DNA of 64,000 nt from Candidatus Symbiothrix dinenymphae (GTDB taxonomy: Bacteria > Bacteroidota > Bacteroidia > Bacteroidales > Azobacteroidaceae). The stretch covers positions 34,079-98,078 of the forward strand of contig BBRT01000095.1 in the NCBI GenBank assembly GCA_001417715.1, given 5' to 3'. A program made the position numbers and the translations under genes. Every line of letters begins with the position of its first letter. The first letter of the stretch is position 1. Below the pieces are notes generated by a model. That model ran no database searches and was not told the DNA's origin. It saw only the letters and a program-made list of their open reading frames with translations. Of the stretch, positions 25,030 through 33,691 are shown piece after piece.

Positions 25030-26883
25030 ATGGTGGAAGAAGTAAAGTATGATGAGGAGAACATTGTCAAACTCGACTGGTGGGAGCACATTCGCCTCCG
25101 TCCGGGGATGTATATTGGCAAGTTGGGCGATGGTAGCTATGCCGATGACGGGATTTATGTGCTGCTGAAAGAGGTGCTGGACAATGCTATGGACGAGTAT
25201 ATGATGGGTCATGGCAAGTCTGTTGAGATTACGATTGCCGACGGGGTGGTTACCGTGCGCGACTTTGGGCGCGGCATCCCGCTGGGAAAAGTGGTGGACG
25301 TGACCTCGCAGATGAACACCGGCGGGAAATACGACTCCAAAGCGTTCAAAAAATCCGTGGGGATGAATGGCGTGGGCATTAAAGCCGTTAATGCGCTGTC
25401 GTCCAATATGTTCGTGCAGAGTTTTCGCGAGGGTCAAGTCAAGGCGGTTGAATATTCGCGCGCCAAAATCATCGACGACCCGGCACAGGCTGCTTCCAAA
25501 GAGGCTAACGGGACATTGGTGCGCTTCACGCCCGATGATGAGATTTTCAAGGGCTACCATTTTGACGACAAATTTGTGGAACCTCTGCTGAAAAACTATG
25601 TGTTTCTCAACGCCGGGCTGACCATCAATTATAACGGCAAGCCATTTTTCTCAAAAAATGGCTTGGAAGACCTCCTGAACGAGAATATGACCTCCGAAGC
25701 ACTCTACCCCATCATCCATTTGCAGGGCGATGACATCGAAATTGCCATCACGCATGCCACTCAATATGGTGAGGAGTACTATTCGTTTGTCAACGGGCAA
25801 TATACGACGCAGGGCGGAACGCATCTCGCGGCGTTCAAAGAGGCTGTGGCGCGTGTCATCAAGGAGTATTACAACAAAAGTTTCGAGTATTCCGACATCC
25901 GCATGGGCATCACCGCCGCCATCGCCATCAAGGTGGAAGAGCCGGTGTTTGAATCGCAGACGAAGACCAAGTTGGGGTCGAAAGACATCGGTCCGGAGGG
26001 TCCGTCGGTTACCAAATTTATCAGCGATTTCATCAAAAAAGAGCTTGACAACTATCTGCACCGCACACCGGAAACATCCGAAGCCATGCTGAAAAAAATA
26101 ATGGACTCGGAACGCGAACGCAAAGCCATCGCCGGTGTTACGAAATTGGCAAAAGAGCGCGCCAAAAAGTCCAATCTGCACAACAAAAAGTTGCGCGACT
26201 GCCGCCTGCACTTCACCGACACCGACCCAAAAGGCGAAAAAGGTCTCAACGAAACGTGCATTTTCATCACGGAGGGCGACTCGGCAAGCGGCTCAATCAC
26301 CCAAAGTCGCGACCCAAACTATCAGGCAGTATTCAGCCTGCGCGGTAAACCATTGAATACCTTTGGTTTAACAAAAAAAATTGTATACGAAAACGAGGAA
26401 TTTAATCTCTTGCAAGCCGCATTAAACATCGAAGACGGGCTGGAAGGACTGCGCTACAACAAGGTCATCATCGCCACCGATGCCGATGTGGACGGTATGC
26501 ACATCCGCCTGCTGCTCATCTCGTTCTTTCTGCAATTTTTCCCGGAGTTAATCAAAAATAATCACGTACACATCCTCCAAACACCCCTTTTCCGCATCCG
26601 CAACAAACAGGAAACAATTTATTGCTATTCGGAAGAAGAACGCCTGAGCGCGATGAAAAAGTTAGGTGTCAACCCCGAAATCACCCGCTTCAAAGGGCTT
26701 GGGGAAATCTCACCCTCAGAATTTAAGCATTTCATAGGCGAAGACATCCGCTTAGACCCCATCAGCATGAAGAAATCGGATGCCATCAAAGAAATGCTCG
26801 AATTTTACATGGGCAAAAACACAATGGACAGGCAAATCTTCATTATCAACAATTTACGCATTGAAGAAGATGTTGAACTATAA
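25030..26883 (+). CDS. parE: DNA topoisomerase IV subunit B
   Basis: The 617-residue ATPase subunit decatenates chromosomes with ParC. It shows the GHKL ATPase ([43 protein letters not shown]), the transducer domain (TFVNGQ-type [26 protein letters not shown]) and the TOPRIM site ([27 protein letters not shown]). Length and the ending fit Bacteroidota ParE rather than GyrB. Its last 14 nt overlap the start of coaD. parC is not in the window. Confidence 0.92.
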   Translation: MVEEVKYDEENIVKLDWWEHIRLRPGMYIGKLGDGSYADDGIYVLLKEVLDNAMDEYMMGHGKSVEITIADGVVTVRDFGRGIPLGKVVDVTSQMNTGGKYDSKAFKKSVGMNGVGIKAVNALSSNMFVQSFREGQVKAVEYSRAKIIDDPAQAASKEANGTLVRFTPDDEIFKGYHFDDKFVEPLLKNYVFLNAGLTINYNGKPFFSKNGLEDLLNENMTSEALYPIIHLQGDDIEIAITHATQYGEEYYSFVNGQYTTQGGTHLAAFKEAVARVIKEYYNKSFEYSDIRMGITAAIAIKVEEPVFESQTKTKLGSKDIGPEGPSVTKFISDFIKKELDNYLHRTPETSEAMLKKIMDSERERKAIAGVTKLAKERAKKSNLHNKKLRDCRLHFTDTDPKGEKGLNETCIFITEGDSASGSITQSRDPNYQAVFSLRGKPLNTFGLTKKIVYENEEFNLLQAALNIEDGLEGLRYNKVIIATDADVDGMHIRLLLISFFLQFFPELIKNNHVHILQTPLFRIRNKQETIYCYSEEERLSAMKKLGVNPEITRFKGLGEISPSEFKHFIGEDIRLDPISMKKSDAIKEMLEFYMGKNTMDRQIFIINNLRIEEDVEL

Positions 26884-27379
26884 CCGTCATTGCGGGCTTG
26901 ACCCGCAATCCCCTCACAAAAAAGCAATCTTCCCCGGCACATTCGACCCTTTCACCATCGGGCACCTCTCCATCGTGGAGCGCGGGCTGTCGCTGGTGGA
27001 CGAAATCGTGGTCGCGATTGGGATAAACCCCAACAAGCAGACCTATTTCTCGCTGGAGCAGCGTGTGGAAATGATTACGCGCCTGTTTGAACACAATCCG
27101 CGTGTTACGGTGCAGTCTTACACGGATTTGACGGTGGATTTTGCCCAAAAAGTGGGGGCGAACTTTATTTTGCGCGGCATTCGCTCCATCAACGATTTTG
27201 AAAACGAGAAAAACATTGCCGATATTAACCGCCAAATTGCAGGTATTGAGACATTTGTGCTGTTCACCGAGCCGGAATATTCCCACATCAGCTCCACCAT
27301 CGTGCGCGAATTGCTGAGTTATGGCAAGGATGTGAGCGGCTTCGTACCGACAAACCTGAATATCAAGCAGGAAAAATAA
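26870..27379 (+). CDS. coaD: Phosphopantetheine adenylyltransferase with repeat-derived N-terminus
   Basis: CoaD makes dephospho-CoA. The nucleotidyltransferase motifs [28 protein letters not shown] and ISSTIVREL are intact. The family normally starts [10 protein letters not shown]; here the codons before KKAIF are [10 protein letters not shown], encoded by a GTCATTGCGGG repeat (26886-26914), and no start codon exists at the usual place. The nearest in-frame start is ATG 26870, inside the end of parE, giving [21 protein letters not shown]. The enzyme therefore seems to carry an 11-13 residue extension from a mobile repeat. It is convergent with the U32 gene, with a 3-nt gap. Confidence 0.9.
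   Translation: MLNYNRHCGLDPQSPHKKAIFPGTFDPFTIGHLSIVERGLSLVDEIVVAIGINPNKQTYFSLEQRVEMITRLFEHNPRVTVQSYTDLTVDFAQKVGANFILRGIRSINDFENEKNIADINRQIAGIETFVLFTEPEYSHISSTIVRELLSYGKDVSGFVPTNLNIKQEK
26886..26914 (+). repeat. GTCATTGCGGG element arm forming the coaD N-terminus
   Basis: A complete 29-nt arm identical to the left arm of the intergenic copy at 43892. It lies between the parE stop and the conserved coaD coding region. Confidence 0.93.
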
Positions 27380-27382
27380 AAC

Positions 27383-28627
27383 TCAGCAACTTTTTGTGAA
27401 AATAAACAACTTATCCGACGGGCGCACTTTTTCGGGCACGCGCATGGAGAAGCGTTCGCCTTTCGCGGTCGTTTTGACGGAGATTAAATCTACGCGGATG
27501 TCTTCGGCGGTCAAAAACAGTGCGCCGGTGGTGGGTCCGGTGATTAGCACCTGCTCGCCCGTGCTGAGGCTGCCCGTTTCCATCAAAAATTCCGCCACAC
27601 CGAGTTTGGAAAAATAGTTGATGACTTTGCCGATATAGACTTTTTTTTCGGTCGCTTGATTGCCGTATTGGTTCGACCATTCGCCGAGGCGTTGTCCGAG
27701 GTAGTAGCCGTTCCAAAAGCCGCGATTGAAGACCCGTGCGAGGCTTTTGTCCCACGCGGCGACTTTTTCGTCCGACCATGTGCCGCTTTCGTGAGCCGCG
27801 ATAGCGGCTTTGTAGCACTCACAGACGGTGCGGACGTATTCCGCACCGCGCGCCCGCCCCTCGATTTTGAACACCTGCACGCCTGCTTCGAGCATCTGGG
27901 GTAGGAAGGCGATGGTTTTCAGGTCTTTGGGCGACATAATATACTGATTGTCGATTTCCAACTCAATATCGCTCTCTTTGTCGCGCACAACATAGCCACG
28001 GCGGCAAATTTGGTTGCACGCGCCGCGATTGGCGGAGGCGTTCATCTCGTGCAAACTGAGGTAGCATTTCCCCGAAACAGCCATGCAGAGGGCACCGTGG
28101 GCAAACATTTCGATGCGAATAAGTTCGCCTTTCGGTCCGCGAATGTTTTGCGCGACTATTTGTTCGTGAATGGTGCGCACCTGTTCCAAATTCAATTCGC
28201 GCGCCAGCACCACCACGTCGGCAAATTGCGCGTAAAATTTCAGCGATTCGATGTTGGTAATGTTCAGTTGCACCGACAGATGCACCTCCACGCCGATGCT
28301 GTTGGCATAAGTGAGCGCGGCAACATCGGCGGCAATAATCGCCGAAAGCCGCGCCTCCTTGGCAGCATCAATAATGGCGCGCATCAGCGAAAGGTCTGAG
28401 TCATAGATGATTGTATTGACGGTCAAATAACTCTTCAGCCCATTGTCGCGACAGATGCGGGAAATCTCGTGCAAATCGGCAATAGTGAAATTATTAGCCG
28501 ACCGCGCCCGCATATTCAGCCCCTCAATGCCGAAATAGATGGAGTCGGCACCGCCTTGGATGGCTGCGGAGAGGGATTCGTAGCTGCCTGCCGGTGCCAT
28601 TATTTCGTATGTTGTGCTATTTTTCAA
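27383..28627 (-). CDS. Peptidase U32 family protein (tRNA/rRNA hydroxylation type)
   Basis: The 414-residue protein has the U32 TIM-barrel (EIMAPAGSYESLSAAIQGGADSIYFG, NNFTIADLHEISRICRDNGL) and the conserved Cys region (FAHGALCMAVSGKCYLS, ANRGACNQICRRGY) that binds an iron-sulfur cluster in TrhP and RlhA. Such proteins hydroxylate uridine of tRNA or cytidine of 23S rRNA; the exact substrate is not clear here. The TTG at 28627 was chosen because the promoter -7 (28651-28659) lies inside the longer frame; ATG 28600 is the next option and would give MAPAGSYESL. Confidence 0.85.
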   Translation of the reverse strand: MKNSTTYEIMAPAGSYESLSAAIQGGADSIYFGIEGLNMRARSANNFTIADLHEISRICRDNGLKSYLTVNTIIYDSDLSLMRAIIDAAKEARLSAIIAADVAALTYANSIGVEVHLSVQLNITNIESLKFYAQFADVVVLARELNLEQVRTIHEQIVAQNIRGPKGELIRIEMFAHGALCMAVSGKCYLSLHEMNASANRGACNQICRRGYVVRDKESDIELEIDNQYIMSPKDLKTIAFLPQMLEAGVQVFKIEGRARGAEYVRTVCECYKAAIAAHESGTWSDEKVAAWDKSLARVFNRGFWNGYYLGQRLGEWSNQYGNQATEKKVYIGKVINYFSKLGVAEFLMETGSLSTGEQVLITGPTTGALFLTAEDIRVDLISVKTTAKGERFSMRVPEKVRPSDKLFIFTKSC

Positions 28628-28650
28628 TGTCAAACTTGTTTTATTGTGAT

Positions 28651-28659
28651 GCAAAGATA
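28651..28659 (-). promoter_or_regulatory. Promoter of the U32 peptidase gene
   Basis: TATCTTTGC on the minus strand, divergent from the promoter at 28702-28710. Confidence 0.65.
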
Positions 28660-28701
28660 ACAATTTTTTGAAGAAAAGAGGTTTTTCTCATTTTTTATTT
28701 G

Positions 28702-28710
28702 TACCTTTGC
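28702..28710 (+). promoter_or_regulatory. Promoter of the TIGR04255 cassette
   Basis: TACCTTTGC, 24 nt before the ATG at 28734; the only promoter seen for the three-gene cassette. Confidence 0.65.
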
Positions 28711-28733
28711 GGCCGAATAAAAAAACAGATAAG

Positions 28734-29480
28734 ATGCAAACTCCTCATAAGATAACGCCTGATTGTCTAAAAGACACTGTCGTGGAAATTCGGTATACTT
28801 CGAGTATTCCAAGAGAATTGACGCTTGGGGTTGCCTTTGGTTTGCTTACTCCGATAGGATTTGTATATAATCCTGTTCCACCGTCAAACTTATCGGGAGT
28901 TAATATTTCTTTAGGTCCGAATCAGCAAGTTGCAGTTGGCGTTGGTGGAAACGGAGGTGGATTTTTCACAAAGGGAAAAATAAGGATACAATTACTTGAC
29001 AATCAGATAAAATTTAATTGTATTGCAGACAATTATGTTGGCTGGAACTCATACATTCAAGCAATAATGGAAGTGATAGAGCAATTGTCAACAAAACAAG
29101 TGATAAAAAATTTTAATAGGATAGGTATCAGGTATATAAGTGAATTTAAAGATATTGAAATATTCAAAAATCTTAAAGGCTCTATTGATGTTGAAAAAAC
29201 AGGTCTAAATTTGGGCAATGCAATTTTAAGACTAACTGATGAGTCGGAAAATATGAAAACGTTTATAACTCTTACCAATAAAGGGAAAAAGAGATTACCT
29301 CAAACCCAACAAATAATAGATGCTTCGTTGGTAGATATTAATGTTTATGAAAATTTTGACTTGATTTCAGATGTTAATATGCTCAAAGCAAAATTAAACA
29401 CATTGCATTCAAAACAAAAGGATACATTTTTTAGTTTAATTAGTGATAATTTTATTCAAACGTTAAATCCAAAATATTGA
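28734..29480 (+). CDS. TIGR04255-like protein, first gene of an accessory cassette
   Basis: The 248-residue protein resembles the uncharacterised TIGR04255 family, sporadic proteins of about 260 residues: an opening of KDTVVEIRYTSSIP, a central NYVGWNSYIQAIMEVIEQL, then NRIGIRYISEF and a C-terminal helical tail. No catalytic motif is evident and there is no signal peptide. The DNA is clearly more AT-rich than the core genes on either side, pointing to acquisition. The stop is 6 nt before the ATG of the next gene, so the three genes form an operon. The family call is from memory of its general pattern. Confidence 0.6.
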   Translation: MQTPHKITPDCLKDTVVEIRYTSSIPRELTLGVAFGLLTPIGFVYNPVPPSNLSGVNISLGPNQQVAVGVGGNGGGFFTKGKIRIQLLDNQIKFNCIADNYVGWNSYIQAIMEVIEQLSTKQVIKNFNRIGIRYISEFKDIEIFKNLKGSIDVEKTGLNLGNAILRLTDESENMKTFITLTNKGKKRLPQTQQIIDASLVDINVYENFDLISDVNMLKAKLNTLHSKQKDTFFSLISDNFIQTLNPKY

Positions 29481-29485
29481 CAAAT

Positions 29486-30070
29486 ATGCTATTTTCTAAT
29501 GTTCCAAACATAGATTATGATTTGCCATCAATTGATTATAATCCCGAATTAAATGGATCGGGTAGTTGTGTTGTTGCTGAATACTATGATCCCCAGTTGC
29601 CGAAAACACCGATTTTCAATACACGGGATTCCAAATCTATGATGAAAGCGGATACTTTTGCGTTTTTAGATCAAGAAGAATTTACAAATACTTGGATTCA
29701 GCTATATCAAACTTTTGAGCAATCATTCAAAGAAAAAGAAAACTTGTTTTCGGAAATCTCATTTGATAAAATTTCCGATGATTTTAGACTATCTTTGAAT
29801 CAAATATTGCTTTTATCTCCTAACGTTATTTCCGTAGGCGTATCAAATGATGAATGTGTATTTATTTATACCAAATTTGGTAATAAGTCAGTATTTTTTG
29901 ATTTGTTTTTCGAGGAACATGAACCAACAGAAGCTCTTCTTAATATTAGTGAGAATAAGAAGTCTATTTGCTCCTATTCCAGCGATATTAATTCAACGTT
30001 ATTAAAGTTAAAAGAGTCCATACAAATACCCGACTATGAATTATCCAAACCACTTGCTGCCTTGTATTAA
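29486..30070 (+). CDS. Hypothetical protein, second gene of the cassette
   Basis: The 194-residue product is not recognised. It is acidic and soluble, with no signal peptide. Recognisable stretches are SGSCVVAEYYDPQLPKTPIF near the start, a helical middle (WIQLYQTFEQSFKEKENLF) and a strand-rich part (VISVGVSNDECVFIYTKFGNKSVFFDLFF). ATG 29486 was used; a TTG at 29477 overlapping the previous stop is also possible. Its last 35 nt overlap the third gene. Confidence 0.65.
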   Translation: MLFSNVPNIDYDLPSIDYNPELNGSGSCVVAEYYDPQLPKTPIFNTRDSKSMMKADTFAFLDQEEFTNTWIQLYQTFEQSFKEKENLFSEISFDKISDDFRLSLNQILLLSPNVISVGVSNDECVFIYTKFGNKSVFFDLFFEEHEPTEALLNISENKKSICSYSSDINSTLLKLKESIQIPDYELSKPLAALY

Positions 30071-30656
30071 TAACAAGATGATAATATGGACGGATGATTT
30101 GCTTCCGCTATATCTTATTCGCCATACGCCAACTAAGAATATATATTTACAAGAAAGTCCAGACCAAATTGACCCTGACATTATCAATAATATTCCAGCA
30201 GAACAATTTAAGGATTTATCAACAAATCTTTTAGGAAAATTTCGAATAGAAGACGTTTATATAAATGTCATAAGTAGAGATTTTTTAGAAGCATGGGAAG
30301 AAAGCTGCATCGTAAATACCCCTGTGTTTAATTTCGATTTTTGTATGGATGTGACAAGAGGGTATTTTTTCTTGAAAATTCAGGATATTTGCTCTTACGC
30401 AATAGAAACAGAAATGGCTCAATCTGGTCAAAAGTTTAGTCTGTCTCTGAAATTAAGACACACACCTCTGAAATGTAATTTTTGGCATTTTTCTATAGTC
30501 GTATTTGTAAATGATACTAACGTTGATTCTTTAAAAGTAAGTGATAACCAGAAGAAAAAACTTTGGCGTACAGCAAGAGTAGGACTCTCAAATATTGTTT
30601 TGGCAACAATATCAGAAATTTCTACATTGCATAAAACGCATTATTTGAAGGAGTAG
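30036..30656 (+). CDS. Hypothetical protein, third gene of the cassette
   Basis: The 206-residue product is not recognised. It has a Trp/Leu-rich start (MIIWTDDLLPLYLIRHT), a middle with FDFCMDVTRGYFFLKIQDI, and a C-terminal helix-rich part (KKKLWRTARVGLSNIVLATI). No signal peptide. ATG 30036 overlaps gene two by 35 nt; the in-frame ATG at 30078 would remove the overlap. The gene ends 12 nt before miaA, so miaA may be co-transcribed with the cassette. Confidence 0.6.
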   Translation: MNYPNHLLPCINNKMIIWTDDLLPLYLIRHTPTKNIYLQESPDQIDPDIINNIPAEQFKDLSTNLLGKFRIEDVYINVISRDFLEAWEESCIVNTPVFNFDFCMDVTRGYFFLKIQDICSYAIETEMAQSGQKFSLSLKLRHTPLKCNFWHFSIVVFVNDTNVDSLKVSDNQKKKLWRTARVGLSNIVLATISEISTLHKTHYLKE

Positions 30657-30668
30657 CTTTTTGCACAA

Positions 30669-31403
30669 ATGAAAACAGCAAACCTCATCACGGTGTTAGG
30701 ACCCACTGCATCCGGCAAAACGGCTTTTGCGGTGCGGCTGGCTCTGGAATTGGATGCGGAAATCATCTCTGCCGATTCGCGGCAGGTGTATCGCGGCATG
30801 ACGATTGGCACGGGCAAGGATTTGGGCGACTATCGCGTGGGCGACCGCACCATCCCCTATCACCTCATCGACATTTGCGACGCGGGTGAGCGGTACAATG
30901 TCTATCGCTTTCAGAATGATTTTCACGCGGCTTTTGCGGACATCAAGTCGCGGGGCAAGCAGGCGATTTTGTGCGGTGGGTCGGGGCTTTACATTGAGTC
31001 CGTACTTCGCGGCTACGACTTTCCGGCGGTGCCCAAAACGCCCTCGCAGGTGGCTTATCCGCCCGTTGAGAGCCTGATTTTGGGCATCGACATCGACCGC
31101 GAGTTGCGGCGGCAAAAAATCAGCAAACGCCTCGACGACCGCCTCCGCGAGGGGCTGATTGAGGAGGTGCAATCGCTTTTGGCATCGTCGCTTTCGCCCG
31201 AAAACCTGATGTATTACGGACTTGAATACCGATTTGTGACGCTTCACGTTATTGGAAAATTAACATTTCAGGAGATGCACGACCAACTCGAAATCGCCAT
31301 TCACCAGTTTGCCAAACGGCAAATGACGTGGTTTCGCGGCATGGAACGGCGCGGCTTCACCATCCGGTGGATTGATGCCAACAACAAAAATGAACTGTTC
31401 TGA
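30669..31403 (+). CDS. miaA: tRNA dimethylallyltransferase, short form lacking part of the tRNA-binding domain
   Basis: MiaA adds a dimethylallyl group to A37 of tRNAs. The P-loop (VLGPTASGKTA), the base-selecting SADSRQVYRGM, the substrate region GGSGLYIESVLRG and the C-terminal AIHQFAKRQMTWFRGMERRG are clear. At 244 residues it is about 55-60 shorter than usual. The gap falls between FPAVPKTP and VESLILGIDIDRELRR, where relatives carry the helical insert with the conserved (N)D..R..RALE segment that grips the tRNA. The reading frame is clean, so this is a deletion and not a frameshift. Activity may be altered or lost. Confidence 0.85.
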   Translation: MKTANLITVLGPTASGKTAFAVRLALELDAEIISADSRQVYRGMTIGTGKDLGDYRVGDRTIPYHLIDICDAGERYNVYRFQNDFHAAFADIKSRGKQAILCGGSGLYIESVLRGYDFPAVPKTPSQVAYPPVESLILGIDIDRELRRQKISKRLDDRLREGLIEEVQSLLASSLSPENLMYYGLEYRFVTLHVIGKLTFQEMHDQLEIAIHQFAKRQMTWFRGMERRGFTIRWIDANNKNELF

Positions 31404-31457
31404 CAGAACAACACGGTATCTATCAAAACAATTCAAAAAAAATGACAAAGTTTTTTT

Positions 31458-31796
31458 TTATTGCATCTTACAGGTGCCGTTGAAAACAGCTCCCGGTTCG
31501 ATTTCAATCCGGTTTGTTACAACATCGCCCGTAAAAGCGGCTGTTGCTTTCAAACTGAGGATGTCCCGAATAGTCAAATTGCCTTTGACTGTGCCAATTA
31601 TGTCGGCATTGGTGCAGAAAATGTCACCTACGATTTCGGCTTGCGAACCGACGACCACTTTGCCCGAACATTCAATCAGACCTTCCACTTTACCATCAAT
31701 GCGCAAATCATCTTCCGCCTGAATCGTACCTTTCACTAATGTGCCGGATGTAAGCTCGTTATGCGCTATCCCCGAAGAACTTGTATCTCTTGCCAT
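31458..31796 (-). CDS. Bactofilin
   Basis: The 112-residue protein is a small polymerising cytoskeletal protein. It is almost entirely the bactofilin beta-helix: GTLVKGTIQAEDDLRIDGKVEG, VVVGSQAEIVGDIFC, IGTVKGNLTIRDI, FTGDVVTNRIEIEPGAVFNG. The N-terminal tail is short and lacks a transmembrane segment. Some bactofilins help localise wall or polar proteins. It has its own promoter at 31830-31838. Confidence 0.92.
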   Translation of the reverse strand: MARDTSSSGIAHNELTSGTLVKGTIQAEDDLRIDGKVEGLIECSGKVVVGSQAEIVGDIFCTNADIIGTVKGNLTIRDILSLKATAAFTGDVVTNRIEIEPGAVFNGTCKMQ

Positions 31797-31829
31797 ACGT
31801 TTTTATTTTTATTTTGAAATAATTCGGGC

Positions 31830-31838
31830 GCAAAGGTA
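31830..31838 (-). promoter_or_regulatory. Bactofilin promoter
   Basis: TACCTTTGC on the minus strand, 34 nt upstream of the ATG. Confidence 0.65.
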
Positions 31839-31887
31839 ATATTTTTTTTGCAAAAGCCAAAAAAAACTGTACTTTTTTTGAAAAAAA

Positions 31888-33450
31888 TTACGCTGTAGGC
31901 AACCCTTTTTCCTTTGCCAACTGCAACAAAAAAGCGTGGGCGGCATCATATTCATTGGGAATCACGCCGTCGAGAATAGCATCTTTGATGGCGTTTTTGA
32001 GGTCGCCCACCACGCGCAAATGTTCAAAACTCAGCCTTCCTGCGGCGTTGAGTTGTCTGTCGGGCGACAGATTGAACATTTCCATGATTTGCAAACCGTC
32101 AATTGGGGGTTGAAAATTGCGCACATGGTCTTTTGCTTCAATCTCTTTCAGCTTGCTGCGGACAATTTGGAAATTTTGCAGGAACTGGCGCACCTTGTCG
32201 GGATTTTTGGACGTGATGTCGGCTTCACAGAGCAGCATCAGGTCGTCCACCGCATCGCTCGCATCGAAAAGCAGACGGCGGACGGCGGAATCCGTCACCT
32301 CCTCGTCCGAAAGCGCAATCGGGCGCATGTGCAGCGACACCAGCGTTTCCACATATCGCAGGCGGTCGTCCAACGGGAATTTCATCCGCTGAAAAATCGG
32401 CTTGAGCATATTTTTCCCCTTGTATTCGTGCCCGTGAAATGTCCAGCCGAGTTTTGGGTCGAAGCGTTTAACGCGCGGCTTGCCAATGTCGTGAAACACA
32501 GCCGCCCAGCGCAGCCACAGATTGTCTGACGTGCGCGCGAGATTGTCCAGCACCTTCAATGTGTGGCTGAAATTGTCCTTGTGACCAACGCCCTCCTTCG
32601 TTTCAATGCCTTTCAGTGCCGTCAGTTCGGGCAAAATCAGTCGCAGCAACCCCGTCAGTTCCAGCAATTCAAACCCAACGGACGGGCGGGGCGACAGGAT
32701 AATTTTGTTCAACTCCTCCACAATGCGCTCCTGCGTGATGATTTCGATGCGCTCCGCATTGAGTTGAATGGCATCAAACGTCACACGCTCGATGTCGAAG
32801 CCCAATTGCGAGGCAAAACGCACCGCACGCAACATCCGCAAAGGGTCGTCGCAAAACGTGATGTTGGGATTGAGCGGCGTTGTGAGGCGACAGTCGTTCA
32901 AATCCTGCAAGCCGTTGAAAGGGTCAACAAATTCGCCAAACCGGTTGCCATTCAAGCAAATAGCCATCGCATTAATCGTGAAATCGCGCCGATTTTGGTC
33001 TTCCTGCAAAGTGCCCGGCTCCACAATAGGATTGCGCGATTCGCGCGTGTAAGATTCCCGCCGGGCACCCACAAACTCAATTTCTATTTCATCGTCATTG
33101 CGCCGATATTCATCGTCATTGCGCCGATATTCATCGCCATCGAGCCGGTGCTCATCGTCATTGCGGGCTTGACCCGCAATCCCCTCCCGAAACTTCACCT
33201 GTGCCGTCCCATAACTCTTAAAAAACGCAAACTGCGCCCGTTTCCCCAACCGCCGAGCCACCTCCTGCGCCAAAGCAATCCCATCGCCCACAGCCACCAC
33301 ATCAATATCTTTAGACGGACGGCGCAACAGCAAATCGCGCACAAACCCGCCAATGACATACGTCTCCAGCCCCAAAGCATCGGCCGCCTCGCTAATCACC
33401 TTGAAAATCGGGGCGGATAATTTTTCTTCTATGTATGGTAAAATTTCCAT
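31888..33450 (-). CDS. cca: CCA-adding enzyme / poly(A) polymerase family nucleotidyltransferase with repeat insert
   Basis: The 520-residue enzyme matures tRNA 3' ends. The head domain has GGFVRDLLL (about residues 34-42) and the metal-binding DIDVVAVG (48-55), followed by RRDFTINAMA and the RNA-binding domain (DPLRMLRAVRFASQLGF). A C-terminal HD domain has FHDIGKP (about 318-324). Between AQVKFR and IEFVGARRESY, about 32 extra residues ([10 protein letters not shown], then repeats of EYRRNDD) are encoded by a GTCATTGCGGG element. The insert sits just before the strand with the third catalytic acidic residue. Tandem DNA units lengthen it. No clear promoter was seen. Confidence 0.92.
   Translation of the reverse strand: MEILPYIEEKLSAPIFKVISEAADALGLETYVIGGFVRDLLLRRPSKDIDVVAVGDGIALAQEVARRLGKRAQFAFFKSYGTAQVKFREGIAGQARNDDEHRLDGDEYRRNDDEYRRNDDEIEIEFVGARRESYTRESRNPIVEPGTLQEDQNRRDFTINAMAICLNGNRFGEFVDPFNGLQDLNDCRLTTPLNPNITFCDDPLRMLRAVRFASQLGFDIERVTFDAIQLNAERIEIITQERIVEELNKIILSPRPSVGFELLELTGLLRLILPELTALKGIETKEGVGHKDNFSHTLKVLDNLARTSDNLWLRWAAVFHDIGKPRVKRFDPKLGWTFHGHEYKGKNMLKPIFQRMKFPLDDRLRYVETLVSLHMRPIALSDEEVTDSAVRRLLFDASDAVDDLMLLCEADITSKNPDKVRQFLQNFQIVRSKLKEIEAKDHVRNFQPPIDGLQIMEMFNLSPDRQLNAAGRLSFEHLRVVGDLKNAIKDAILDGVIPNEYDAAHAFLLQLAKEKGLPTA
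33090..33185. repeat. GTCATTGCGGG element arm plus tandem partial copies inside cca
   Basis: A full 29-nt arm at 33157-33185 is followed on the coding strand by three partial units with ATTCATCG(T/C)CAT and GCGCCGATATTCATC. The 96 nt keep the cca frame open. Confidence 0.9.
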
Positions 33451-33479
33451 GTTTTATTTAATTACTGTGTTGATATTGG

Positions 33480-33605
33480 ATGCATTCCTACGGAATGCGG
33501 AATATGCGGCGTGATTGTCGTTTCTACCGAGCGATGCATCCCTACGGGATGCGAGGTCGGGTCGAGGCTCGCCTTTTCTACCGAGCGATGCATTCCTAAC
33601 GGAAT
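33480..33605. repeat. CCCTACGGGA palindrome cluster, second locus
   Basis: GCATTCCTACGGAATGC, GCATCCCTACGGGATGC and GCATTCCTAACGGAATGC occur in series. Each of the last two follows TTCTACCGAGCGAT. Same unit as at 24366-24625. It fills the gap between cca and the restriction locus. Confidence 0.88.
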
Positions 33606-33691
33606 GCGGGCTGGGCTTCTTTTCAAAGTTTTAGCTACTTCGATAAACATTTTTACTATACTATTATTACTCCGCACCATAACATCTAATT

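Noticed and set aside
25030..26883. Calling this gene gyrB
   Set aside because: Length, the opening [19 protein letters not shown] and the absence of the GyrB-type C-terminal extension fit topoisomerase IV ParE of Bacteroidota, and the gene is followed by coaD as in relatives.
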